64,000 nucleotides of DNA from Dacryopinax spathularia. Lineage: Eukaryota > Basidiomycota > Dacrymycetes > Dacrymycetales > Dacrymycetaceae. Position 1 is the stretch's first letter. Every line of letters starts with the position of its first letter. The DNA lies in NCBI GenBank assembly GCA_037974965.1, contig JBBPFI010000002.1, positions 2,542,001 through 2,606,000 of the forward strand, given 5' to 3'. Below, one piece after another: positions 31,346 to 42,922 of this stretch. Both the position numbers and the translations under genes were made by a program. Below the pieces are notes generated by a model, which was not told the DNA's origin, did not search any database, and worked only from the letters and a program-made list of their open reading frames with translations.

Positions 31346-31695
31346 CCCGTCTCCCGTCTCCCGTCTCCCGTCTCCCGTCTCCCGTCTCCCGTCTCCCGTC
31401 TCCCGTCTCCCGTCTCCCGTCTCCCGTCTCCCGTCTCCCGTCTCCCGTCTCCCGTCTCCCGTCTCCCGTCTCCCGTCTCCCGTCTCCCGTCTCCCGTCTC
31501 CCGTCTCCCGTCTCCCGTCTCCCGTCTCCCGTCTCCCGTCTCCCGTCTCCCGTCTCCCGTCTCCCGTCTCCCGTCTCCCGTCTCCCGTCTCCCGTCTCCC
31601 GTCTCCCGTCTCCCGTCTCCCGTCTCCCGTCTCCCGTCTCCCGTCTCCCGTCTCCCGTCTCCCATCTCCCATCTCCCATCTCCCATCTCCCATCT
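31346..31695 (+). repeat. Heptanucleotide satellite (CCCGTCT)45 (CCCATCT)5
   Basis: I counted 45 perfect head-to-tail copies of CCCGTCT at 31346-31660, followed by 5 perfect copies of the G-to-A variant CCCATCT at 31661-31695. The minus strand reads (GGGAGAC)n, with G-triplets every 7 nt, a pattern that can form G-quadruplexes. Open frames across it on both strands are only translated repeat (SRLPSPV, GDGRRET) and not genes. Perfect homogeneity means recent expansion or ongoing slippage. Confidence 0.98.
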
Positions 31696-32754
31696 GCTCT
31701 CTCCCCACTCTTACACTGCAAAACATGTCATAATTATCAAGCCTGAGTACAATATGAAGAAAATCAGATATTAAGGCAGCATATGCTGAGTAACTTACCA
31801 TTACTTTACCTCATTCACTTCACCAAAGTCTTTCTACAACAAACAACATCACAAACAGTGAAGATTCTTCAATCAAACATTTATTTATGTACATAAAATC
31901 AAGTTACGCCTGGTCAGCTGTAAAGGCTAATTTTGAGCTGTAGGCCCATTAAGGGTGCACAGCCGCTGAGAGTCCAGCTTTCTTGACGCGGGCCATTTGC
32001 CACGTGCGTTTATGGGTACCGTCGGGGATTCATACATAAGGATCGCCCTTCATAATCGACGGAAAGGGTCCCCGGATCACCGGAGATGGAACGGGCGCTT
32101 GTTTTACGGCGCTTTCCCTTCAGCGGGCCAGGAACGAAATGTGCCTAAAAATAAGGTAGCAAGCGGTGTGCGTTAAAGCCACTACGAGTTCAGAGGCGTA
32201 AAGGTACCATGGCAGCAAATTCTGGTACATGCCACGCGTCGATGGAGTCGAAAAAATAGTCTAGGTCGAAAAATAGACGGGATACAGGATTTGGCGGGTG
32301 AAGTTGTCGAGATCGAGGCGGTGCCCATGGTTTTCTTGCTCAGAAAGACATCAATCTCATTCGGTAATCTACCTGATGGTGCTGGCAGGCCTTGAGAATC
32401 CTCAGTGTCTTTGGCGGTAGCTGCATCCTAGCAGAAAGTTACCCCTTCAGTCGCACTTGTCTACATTTTTCGCCGACCCAACTCTAAGAAAATGGTCCAT
32501 GACACAGGTCAGCGAGGTGACAGAGAGCAGAAGCGTAAATCCTTACCACGGGTCATCGTGGTCAGATGGAACGGACGACAGGTTCGGGCGTTCAAAACCA
32601 CGTGATCTGCCTCCGTGAGGACATCCCTCTGCGCGACGCGCCTCTCAACGGTCATTGCATGGTACAGCAGATCCCTGTTCGAACCTCGTCTGTCAACCTG
32701 ACTATCATTACCACTTATACCCAACATCGGATCTTCGCACACTGTCAATCGCCC
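31696..32754. other. Intergenic between satellite and SUMO-like gene
   Basis: AT-rich at 31700-31930, then mixed. No gene is supported; the short frame at 32509-32748 (-) and the upstream extension at 32566 (+) show no family signal. The last ~150 bp should hold the promoter of the plus-strand gene. Confidence 0.4.
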
Positions 32755-34324
32755 ATGGCGCCACGTCCACGTCCACGTCCGAGGCTGGCAACAAAGTCGT
32801 CGTCGTCGGTAACGCCCGTGTCACCGGTCAAACCGCGCGGCTCGCCTGAGATTACAGTCATTGACGACTCGCTCGCAGCATCACCCACGAAGTGTGCAGC
32901 AAATGCACCGCGTGGTTCTCCCATCTCGCAGAAAGTGGCGGAAGAGGAGGATGACTTTTTTGACCGCAGCAATAGAAGGAAATTGCAAGCTTTATCTAAG
33001 CGCGCTGCTAAGACACCGGGTATGTCCTGCGCATGCTTTGAGACCAATGTGGGATTGATCAACGTTGTAGAACCTCTCGATGACGCGCTCACAGAGAGCT
33101 CGCCAAGCACTGGACAGAAGCGCAAGCGTGGAGCAGGATCCAGTCGAGCAGAGTTGAATCTTCCCAAGTGGACTCAAGGGAAGCGAGTTGCCTCTGACAC
33201 GTACGTTATTGGATTAAGGGCTGAGTATATGCTGAGTTGAGACAGGGTGCAGAAGACTCCCGTACTATCGGTCTCATCGGGGTCGGACTCGGACCAGTCC
33301 GATGACATTGTTGTAGTTGGTGGATCCAGCCCTCGTGCACCGTCACGGAACATGACCATCACGCCGCCTCCAATTATGTCGCGTGAGGAGAGGGAACGGC
33401 TTCGCCAACAGACTAAGAAGGCATTCTCGGTTCCGCGCCCGTTCGACGAGGAGGAGGAGGACGCCACCATCATAGAGACGGTCGCGGATCTCGATCCGGA
33501 TTTGGCGGCCATCAAAGAACGTGCAAGACAGCGCTCCGAAACTCGCCGCGATATCCGGCAGCGGTTGTCACAGGAACCGGAGAGCATCTTACCACCGCGC
33601 TCAACGCCGCAGGTCGTGGGACCTGAGAAAGTGGAGCTGATCGTGCGCATATATCCTCCGGATTGGGAAACGGAAGACGACGACCAAAGAGTTCAACCTC
33701 TGAAGTTCAAAATCAAGCGGGTAATTAACTTTCTTCTGGAAAAATGGCGTGTATTAACGTTGTTATCCAGACCGATCCTTTCCGGCGATGCTTCGGCTGG
33801 ATTGCGGACAGGGTCGATTGGCCTTTGACGGATCTCATCGTAACTTACGAGCATAAGCAGGTGTGGGGCAGTGCCACGCCACACTCGCTCAAAATATGGA
33901 GTGATGCCACACTGGGTACGTTGTCATGTCCGATGTGTTCTGTCGTCACCTAATTCTGAGTCCCGTACCAGATGCGTACACTAGGGGCGTGCACGATCGC
34001 GTCGAATCGGCCAGACGCCTCCGTCAAGCATCTGTTGAACCTCTCTCGCAGGCGCCCGAATCGCAAGCGTCAGAGGCAGAGGCAGAGCAGGTGGAGGATA
34101 GGTTGCACGTTACGCTGCTTGGGGCGGGCATGGATAAAGCGATAAGAATCCTCGTCCGCAGGACTACGCCAATCAGCAAACTGCTCAACGGTTTCTTGAA
34201 GAAGAGCGGTCGTGAAGGCCAACGTGCGGCGCTCGTGTTTGATGGCGATGACCTTGATCCGCACACTACCGTTGGCGACTATGACCTCGAGGAAGGCGAC
34301 CAACTCGAGGTCAAAATCCTCTAA
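32755..34324 (+). CDS. Rad60/Esc2/NIP45-type SUMO-like domain protein
   Basis: 455 residues in five exons: 32755-33019, 33071-33200, 33246-33720, 33771-33915 and 33972-34324, with 45-56-nt GT-AG introns all in phase. The N-terminal ~240 residues are disordered, with a basic start (MAPRPRPRPRLA) and the acidic/hydrophobic patch SDQSDDIVVVGG that looks like a SUMO-interacting motif. Two SUMO-like domains follow. The first (~250-340) has VELIVRIYPP. The second, C-terminal (~380-455) has LHVTLLGAGMDKAIRILVRR and LVFDGDDLDPHTTVGDYDLE. This is the layout of Rad60/Esc2/NIP45, which act in replication-fork repair and SUMO pathways in the nucleus. It lacks a C-terminal diglycine, as expected for this non-conjugated family. 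Confidence 0.85.
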
Positions 34325-35856
34325 CGCCAACCATGTTTTCTTTCCGTCGTAATTGCTCTCTTAGCTGCCATCATTGCTGAACTTGCAGGTTCCAAGACGG
34401 TTTCTGTTGTCACCGCATTACTCATATCTCCTTGTTTTGTTGGCCCCTTTCTCCTCTTGTTGCAACGTAGTGTTGTCCATGATGAAACCTGTTGTAGATT
34501 CGTTAAGATGCAACTTTGCTGTACAATACACTCCAATGTCAGTCGCCGGCATACTGCCCCCTACTCCGCCGACCCGGACGAGTATCCTGTATCTCGTCAA
34601 GCTTGTTCTGAATTTGCGATCGCGGCTCTTCTTCCACACATGTAGGAACGTCTGCGGTTCCATATGACGGTCTCGCGCGAATCCGTACTTTCTTCACTGT
34701 CATTGAGTCTGCAGCAAGGTCATGTACCGGTAGGCTGACGCATCCATTGGAATGTGGAAGACTTCGGCTGTTCTTCGGATGGAGTGGCAGCGGAAATCGT
34801 CATGGATTCTCTTCGATAATTCGTCGCAGAAGTACGCGTAGTTCCGTAAGCAGGAAGTGATGGCTGACTCTCATTTTATGACACCCATAACACCCGCACA
34901 TTGTGCTTAACCTATCGAGCCCAAGTCTATTCATAGAGCATTTCATGTCGTCCACATTGTTGCGTTCTCGTGCACAGATTGTATGCTGACCTCGCGCGGA
35001 CGCGGGAAGACTTGCGCAATGTTGTGATGGCGCCCAAGCGGTCGCTCGGTAAACCCCCATGATTGTCGTAAGCTCATACCGTCAGATAGGTCCTCTTGCT
35101 GCAGGCCTTCCGGAGTCGCCGGACAAGATTAACCATCCATACGGTGCAAGCGCTAGCGAATTCAGCTGGGGGGCTGCCCTGTTTGGACTGGCGAGTGGCC
35201 TGAGGAAGACAGTATCAGGTAAGAAGGTGAGTGATAACGGTTCTTCATTTTCTTTCTTGTTTAACCCGAGCGAGAAACAGACGCCCCCAAAGAGCACGAA
35301 CAAGCGGGGGGGAATACACCGAGCAGAGGAGAGGACAGCGCGAGCTATAGAAACAGGGAGGAGGATCCGGCGCAGCAGCGAAGGTGAGAAACGAGGGACA
35401 GAGCGACGCACCCGGCCGCCTGCAAGGCTGCGACACGAAACGCATGGGGAGAGGCGAGAGGATACAGTGCCAATCGAAGAGGACGGAAGAAGGATACAGG
35501 GTGGAAGAAGAAAGGTGCAGGACAAGCAGTGGGAGATGTGGGTCTCGGGCGCCGAAGAAGAGGGGAGTAAGGAAACCTGAGGCATTGATACTTGCAAGCG
35601 GACGTCAGGCGTCGTTCGACGAGATTTCTACGTTATTGAGGGGTGGGAGGATTACGGTTTGCGTGCGGCGTGTGCAGTGCTGTTCGGGCAAGCGCAAGGA
35701 CGAACGTTATAAATAAGGATACACTTGTTTATTGGATAGAGGTACGTACGTTGATCCATCACCAGGAACGAGAGTTGTGAGAAGTTGACAGCAGAGGAGC
35801 AGAAGTGGGAAGGTCTGAGGGGCGTCGTGTATCAACCTGGTCCCATGCCTCTTTAC
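34325..35856. other. Intergenic; one uncertain open frame at 35059-35580
   Basis: No gene is established. A plus-strand frame at 35059-35580 (173 codons) has a protein-like first third (EFSWGAALFGLASGLRK), then a strongly purine-rich, charged stretch that looks like non-coding DNA. A start at 35027 (MAPKRSLG) with an intron is also possible. I recognise no family. The rest, including 34325-35000, holds nothing recognisable. Confidence 0.3.
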
Positions 35857-36662
35857 CTACTCCGCCCCTGTACCCCAGCTCTCCACGCCGTAGAAATCCC
35901 TCAACCACTTGTCAGCCTCCGTGTGTCCCTCCTTAATCTTAGCGAGCAGCGGGGTGATCAGTTCGAGCGCTTCCTTCGGCTCAAGCCTTGCCCCGTTCGC
36001 ACCACGCTTCAGTTGGCCGTAGTACTGCATTGCCTCGCAGCCGGTTTGAACCTGGCTGATCCCGAGCGCGGCTGAGGAGCCTTTGAGGAAATGGCCGAGA
36101 CGAGAAAGCTCGGGCAGGTTCTCTTGCTCGCTGTGGTGCAGTGAGAAAGTGCTGAGAATTATGAAGCAGACGTGGGGAACATACAGAGCCGCGGCCATAG
36201 AACCGAACGTCGCCTCTGCTTGCTCCATGTAATTCTCCACGATACTGAGCGAAAACTCGTGCGTATCGTCGTCGTCCATCTCCAGGATTTGGGAGAACGT
36301 ATCCATGTCGATTACGGGCACAGGGGCCTAGCCAATGGCACTGGTCAGCATCGTCGCAAAACGCGAGCACCGAAAAGGAAAGAGCGCACGTCCGGATCAG
36401 TTTTCCCTTCGCTTTCCTCCTTCGCCGGACTCTCCTTCTCCTTCCCGACGTCCTTCTCCTTTTCCTCTCCGGCAGCGGGTCCAGCAGTGCCAGTCGTGGG
36501 AGGTGAAGCTGATTTCGGCAGTTCCGTACTCTCGCTCTCTCCACCCTTTGCGGGGGTTACGACCGCATCGACTTTTCCCACACCGATCGTCTCGAGCGCG
36601 ACTGCTTGTTCCTTGCTCGGCTTCTCTTCTTTGGTCTTCGGCGCTGCTGATGGCATAGTCAT
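35857..36662 (-). CDS. Ypd1-type histidine phosphotransfer (HPt) protein
   Basis: Relays phosphate between hybrid histidine kinases and the response regulators Ssk1/Skn7 in the HOG osmostress pathway. Exons: 36662-36390, 36327-36185 and 36130-35857, in phase, 229 residues. The ATG at 36656 is an alternative start two codons later. The first exon is a ~90-residue Lys/Glu/Pro-rich disordered extension absent from yeast Ypd1 (167 aa). The HPt four-helix bundle follows: FSQILEMDDDDTHEFSLSIV, then NYMEQAEATF, then the phosphorylated-His motif LGHFLKGSSAALGI. The C-terminal helix is LITPLLAKIKEGHTEADKWL. The key His and the KGSS are intact. Confidence 0.93.
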
Positions 36663-39622
36663 GATCCAAACGATTTACAAGACTGTCAGGCAAGTGGCCG
36701 TAAGTGTAAGGCTCGAAAGGAGCTGGAAAAGAAGGTATATGCGTCAATTAACGGAGTGTAAAACGCGGAGGCTTGGCACGTACCTGCTAATACGGGGAAT
36801 GAACGAGCGACGGTCCGCTGTGATAATACTCCGGAATCCGCAACTGTGAAACCGATACTCCTACGCTGAGTGCGGTGTTGAGAAGTGGAAGAACGGAGAT
36901 GGAGGAAGGGTTGGGTCGAATTATCGCGGGTGACGATTGGTGTGAAAATGGGTTGATGATTTGGCTGTGATTAATAGGGAGAGTTGCGGATGAAAAGGAT
37001 GAGTTTGGTGGGGAAGGAAAGAGTGACGGGGCGACGGGGGGAGAGGGAGAGAGGGAGAGAGGCACACGACGGAGAATGTGCAATGTGCGATGTGAGAGGG
37101 AGTGAGCAGAGGCGTTGGTGGGTCGGTGGGAATGGTCGACTACTTTGACCGGTTGCGGATTCGATGGGGTTATTATTATTGACGACGCGGTTTTGGTCCG
37201 TTTGCGATTTCAGGGGCCGATCCACGCGAGTCTCGGCACAGAGGGAGCGAGAGAGGGAGAGCCTGCGAGGGAGAGAGCGAGAGAGGGATGAACAAGGTTC
37301 ACTACTACACCTTCTCACTCACACCACCCTTTGCACAACTCGCCACCACACAGACAGCCCTACCAGGACTCGGTCGGTAAAGCCGGACGGGAAGGCTCGG
37401 GAGGGCAATTACTCCGGATATTCACTCGTCCAACTCCACCTCTGCAAATGATAGGCGTCCGTGCGTTGCGCCTTTGTTGCCACGCAAGCAGAAGGGAAAG
37501 AATGAGCTGGAAAGGGGGGCACGGCGCGATGGTGTTTGTGGAACACGCTGGAGGGTGGCCCGTGGGACTGAGCGCGCGCTTGGAATGTTGACCACAGGCG
37601 AACCCATCTTATATAGCCACCCTCATGTTTATTGTCAGTCAGGACGGTTCGCCTCCTCGTCCACCCGACTGTTGCGCTCCTCCGCCTGGGCCGAGTAAGG
37701 CTTCTCCCTCCCCCTCTGGCAGGTAACTACACCTTATGGGTCGGGCTCCCACATGTTGCCTTGACGTTTTGCCCTGTCCTCCTTCAAATACATGTTCTTA
37801 TGCTATGCAACAAGGAGGGGGGGGATACAAGATGGACGGGGACATTATCAGTTCCTCTTACTGCCCTCTAAGCTTACATCCGCTCGATCGCATCTCATCT
37901 AATTCATCCGGCCTCGTCAAAAACCTCCTTCCAATTTTATGATCGGTGGGTCTGCGATGTGTGAAGGCGAAGGAGGAACGGTCAAAGTGCGAAACGGGGG
38001 TCCGGCACGACCGGCGCGGATAGACGACCATCTTTGCGCAAAGGATGGGTCGAGACCCATGCGTTCAGCCAGACAGAATGGACAAATACCACGACCCCTG
38101 ATGACCTCACTTCGGACCATTCAATCATGCCTTGCCTATTCGCCTATTCACTTGTCAAGCCTATTCGGACGTATTCCAACGGGTTCGGCCCCTGCGGCCC
38201 AAAGGAATATATTACACCGCTCCTCTCCAAGTGTGCCTTCTCCTGCCGGGCGGCCCTTAAGCTTGCTACCGATGATAATAAAAGGCTGCGGAAATTCACA
38301 CTTCCTCCACACAAACCTTTTCTTCCGACTAAAGGAGTCCCCTACACCCAGCGGGATTTCGATGTGGACGGCAAAGAACACGCCCTCATCCAGGACAACT
38401 CAGGGCTCGAGACCCCAAATGATGAGTGACGTAGACCGATGACGCACGAACGGGTCTAGCTCGTTGCAAAAGACCCCAAGAGCTACCCCCCACCCAGAAA
38501 CGGAGAAATACCCTTAGTGTACGGGAGTGAGGGCAGGGGGACCCTTCGGTGGCCGCACTGGGCCGTCCCCTAAACCTACCCTTAGGGCTGTGCCCGCTTC
38601 CTTGAAAAGCCAGAAGAAGGGGCGGAAGCTCCCAGAACCCTGTTTACGGGGTCTCCCTAGAAAAGGGGCATCAGCCGAAGAAGGCGCGGACGCAGATTTG
38701 TCCGTTGCCGTGCGTTTCCCCAATCCGCGCTGAGACGGTGTGACCCATCTGCGCCCATCAGTTGCATGCCATCGCATCCCGCCGAACCAGTCTGTTGGAT
38801 TGGCTACGGAGAGGTGCCTTTAATTTGACGATTTTCTTTTTCTAACAAAAATCACCAAGTTGGAATTCGCCGTTAAAAGACGACTCAAAAAGCAATGCCA
38901 ACTTTCCGCCCAGACCTCACCTCACAACACAATCAATCATCCCCAGCGGTCATGCCCAGGCACGGCATGACGTCTACCCGCTTTAGGAGGCGGCCTTTTT
39001 AGCAGGGTCAAGTGTCCGCAAGGTGACCAGCTTACAAAGATCAAGACCACACTCTCATTCCTCGGCCGGTCAAATCCCCGTAACGTCGTTCTCCTCTGCA
39101 ATGGGTAGGCCATACCAAGTGGTAGACTGTGCACCCCTTTTGGAAAAGCCAGTGCACGGTCGGCCAGCGCGCCAGCCTCTTTCGGGTCATTGCCTGCCAG
39201 TCACCACGCACCCACGATCGCCGAAAGGTTTACGAAGGGGGAAACCGCCTCCCGATGCCTCGCGAAATACAGTGACCACCGTAGTCCTCTTTTATGCCAG
39301 CACTGCATACACGGCCGGTGCTACCGGGACTCATTCTATTCAAGGACATGGTCATGCGGCTACCTCGAGCACGTCTTATCGTTGTGTCCCCCGGGGGTCT
39401 CGCGAATGTACTGTGGTGTGAATATTACTGTACAATTGTTCTAGCACATACCAAAGCGTGTCGAAAGCGACAGCAGGAAAACGGATCGGAACGCAAGGGG
39501 CCAAAAAAGCTAACAACAGCAAATAGACAGCTTAGTGAGACGCTTCACCCAAAACGCCTCACTGCAACCCACACCACCTGCGTGGCTAATATGCTCGACC
39601 ATCAGTTCTCAGCCTTCGACAA
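36663..39622. other. About 3 kb without a supported gene
   Basis: It holds the Ypd1 upstream region. A run of about 270 bp at 37020-37290 is very rich in G and A on the plus strand (gagagggagagag repeats). A GC-rich tract lies at about 38500-38760. Open frames at 37939-38442, 38034-38429, 39023-39421 and 39294-39740 overlap one another in different frames and have no recognisable motif or splice-linked partner. No tRNA or other RNA gene was seen by eye. Confidence 0.4.
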
Positions 39623-42504
39623 TCATACGATCAGGTCGTACAGCGTCGCGATGAGATCGCCCTATTGGCGCGGTCACATCAACAACTTCCCGAGTAGCCA
39701 GCTTGTAGAAATGTGCATACCTTTTTCTCAAGGATCGTAATCACCTCACCTAGATGCTCGGCCAGAATGTTTCGTCTGATCCGGTTCTTAGCTGCGATCA
39801 CCCCATACTGCTCTGCGAGCTCAGCGTACACCCTGACAAAGACAATTGCCATCAGGACATGCCGCTTAGTTTGCGGAGTCTCACTCACGACCTATAATGC
39901 GCAAAGTCGCCCTCCAGCTCATCGATTGCCCCTGTCAGCAACTCTTCGGCGGGGCGCCCAGTATGCTGGCCACTTCCCTTGGCAGCTCGGCGTCGCTGTT
40001 CTTCGCTTATCGCGCGTTCAACGGCGTCAGCGTTACCTTGCCTGTCGTTGCCAATGAGATGGACGAGAGCCGCAATGTTCACAGCACAAGGAGACATCCG
40101 GCCACTGACGCTGTGCGGTGAAGGGTGTCGGCACCGCCGACAGTGGACGGCATCGTGAGTGCATGGGTCGGCGAAGAGCCGATTAACGCGTTCATCCTGC
40201 AAACGTGGAGCAGGCGCGTTCCGGGCAGCGGTCTGAGAGGACGGCCGTGCTGCGGACGCCGCAAAAGGGACACGGGTGCGTTGGTGGTGAACGGCGGTCT
40301 GGGTTGACGACATGGGCGGAGCGCTGGACGGTCGTTGACCGGAAATCTGGATTTAAATGCTCTTCAGTTCATATCCATACATCGTGAAGTACCCCCGCAC
40401 CTTAGGGGGTGCAGCATGAGCGGATATGGGACTGCCGAATCTGCTGTCTGCACTGCGCACGGACCGTTCCTCTGCCATCTCATCCGCTAGTGCAGATATG
40501 TCCGCAGCCTACGGCACAGTCAGCATTGTCTAGAGACAAATTCAGCCTCATGACGCACCTGCATGAACGGCTTACGCCATGTGCGAGCAGGTCCTGCAAG
40601 CTCGGAGACTACGCTTGTATTGTGGAAGGACTCGTCGAAACGAGGGGAGTCTGGCTCAGGTGGCTCCATCGGCGTCCCGAATGACGAGACGCTCCCGCCG
40701 GACAAGTCAGGCACGGCCCGCTCACCCTCGTCGTTGGCTCCTACCCCGGAACTCTCCTCTTCTTCTTCGGCCACAGCGCTCAACTGTCTGCGCTCTGCAA
40801 ACCAGTCTCCGTCCTGAACGGCGGCAGATTGTGCGATTTCGTGGGCATTCGCCTGGTTACCAATGTGCTCCGCCGAGCCGGCTGCGTCCTGCTGCTGAAC
40901 TTGCTGAGTGGCAATATGATGATCCCACATTTCCTTCATATTGTCATAGTGTGCTCTCAATCGTGCAACATCCCGCTGAAGGCGTTCCACTTCTTCGCGC
41001 TTCCGGCGTAAATCTTGGAAAGTGCGGTCGTATTTCCGCTGAGCCTCTCGCAATCCTTCCTCGTCGCGTTGGTGCTTCGTGCGGAGTTCCTCCAGCTCAA
41101 GACCCTGCCTCTTAAGGGCACCCTCTGCCCTGGCGAGCTTTGCACGCAGCGATTCCAGATTTGTTTGCAATCCTGCATTCCGTCAGCGACGATTGCAGAT
41201 GAAGCGTCATTACGCACCTTTGTTCTCCCTCGTGAGCTGGTTAATCTGATTTTCAAGCTCCGCGATGCGGTCCGCATTGCCAGGGGACACTGGATGACGA
41301 AGTCTTCTCTCGTTGTATAGTTGATGCTGTAACTCCGATATCTGTGCATCCTTCTCCTGTAGCTGCGAGGTAAGTCGGTCGACCTCAGCCCGTTGCATGG
41401 AGAGTCGAGCTTCGGCCTCTCTATGGCGTCGCTTTTCGGCAGAGACCTCTTTCTCCATGGGCGAGTACGCGTTCACTGGGACATGCGATACTTGCGGCTT
41501 AGCGGGGGTGACAACTGCAGATGTAATTCCCGTTAAATCTGGTAAATGAATGCTGTTACCCTTAATCTGGGCGGCTGTACGCGCGGGTGGTTGTGATTCT
41601 TGTCGGGCATAAGTCATCTCTTGTCGCAATGCTCGTGCCTGACGGCCAAAAGCACTGGTCGGTTCGTCATCATCATCGGATCCACTACCACCAGCGGTGT
41701 TCTCTGTTGAATTTGACTGTACTTCCGTCAGCTGTTGTGCGTGGGCTCATAAGCAATTGAGCGTGCCTCGTGGGATGCAATCAGGGCAGCTCTTGTGGGG
41801 TATTTCGGCGAGCTTGAGGCAACCGCTCGCTTTCGGGAGATGTTTCCCGCGGTGCGGTTCGGACTGAAGTTGGGAGGTAATGCATCAGCGAGCCTAAGCC
41901 GACCAGCTCGCTCGATCCGTGGTGTTTCCTTGGATCAGAAGTCAACTCTGTGCATGAGGCAAGTGCGTAAAGGCGAACACACATTGTGTATCTCCCGTCC
42001 GTTCTTTTCCCATTTACGTCCCACCCTCCCGATGTCTTCCGCATTCCTTGAGGGTTCCATTGCGATGTTCGAAGCTGTTGGGCTGCTTGCCTTGCCACCG
42101 AATCCGGCACGCAAGGTGACATTGCTGACGTGGTGGCCGACTGATGATTGCGAGATGTCCAGCCCGGAAAGACCCAACGAACCATCCAGCTCTGTCTGTC
42201 TATACCGGCCGTCCATTATGTGCTCGTAGTCGGCGGCGTTGTGAGGCGGTTCTTGCGCAGAGAAGGACATCAAGGAGATATCGTGGTGATGCACGGGTGA
42301 TATAGCCCCGGTGCGGCCGTATTCCACGGACGGCTCGTCGTTCGTTCCGGCAGGCGAGGGCTCCCAGGTGATATCCAAGTTCGTCTCGAGAGTGTGTTCT
42401 GCCATCCTACGCTGATATTCGCTCTGGCTTCTGGCGATGAACGGGGCTTGGACGTAGGCATCTAGTGGTTCATGTCTGCGAGCGTCGCGATCTCGCCTTG
42501 ACAT
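39623..42504 (-). CDS. Cep57-like (Cep57 microtubule-binding domain) spindle-pole protein
   Basis: Fungal relatives (such as fission yeast Ppc89) organise the spindle pole body; Cep57 proteins bind microtubules. The start is MSRRDRDARRHE at 42504. The N-terminal ~250 residues are disordered (42504-~41750). A long coiled coil follows (about 41600-40900, KEVSAEKRRHREAEARLSMQ and QTNLESLRAKLARAEGALKR). Later exons have an acidic linker, ADISALADEMAEERSVRSAD at ~40480, and DPCTHDAVHCRRCRH at ~40150. The C-terminal domain ELEGDFAHYRS-VYAELAEQY...LAEHLGEVITILEKK-GDLIATLYDLI spans introns 39888-39833 and 39720-39662; the last exon is 39661-39623. An in-phase join also links 40540 (PFMQ) to ~40500. 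The C-terminal pattern is characteristic of the Cep57_MT_bd family. Exon limits near 41200 and 41700 are approximate. Confidence 0.8.
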
Positions 42505-42922
42505 GGTGGGTGTAGAACGAGACGATAGCGACGGGAAGATGTAGTAGCCAATCAAGAGTAGAATGCAGCGTATGCCAATATAAGTTTGGCGAATGGTATC
42601 AAAAGTTAACGATTGGGGAGAAAGTAAGTAAAATGTGTCGGGGCACTGTAACTCGTTTCCGCAGAGAGAGACGAACGGTCGAATGAACGCGCGTGTTATT
42701 GCGGCAACGACGCGGACGGAAATGAGGTCACGTGCTTTTATTTCGCCACCCTCCTACACGTGAAAAGTTCCAATTAGCCGCCCATGTCCGTCTGCTTCCG
42801 TGCTCCCAGGGCCCTTCACTTCTTCCTTCAAAGGGGGGACACCAAAAGACAGCCTGACGGAGTGAAAGGCCCGCTAGTCCCTCCCTCATTGAGAGCTATC
42901 ACCTCTCCTGCAATACCGACTC
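42505..42922. promoter_or_regulatory. Divergent promoter between Cep57-like gene and Bms1
   Basis: 418 bp between two divergent starts. No gene was seen; it presumably holds both promoters. Confidence 0.5.

Noticed and set aside
31346-31695. Possible CRISPR array or telomere
   Set aside because: There are no spacers, the host is a eukaryote, and the unit is neither TTAGGG nor another known telomere repeat.
31202-31801. Long open frames on both strands across the heptamer array
   Set aside because: They are only translation of (CCCGTCT)n, whose 7-nt period lacks stops in every frame; no codon or family signal.
35082-35597. Minus-strand 171-codon frame
   Set aside because: Complement of a purine-rich tract that gives Ser/Leu/Pro repeats without a family signal.
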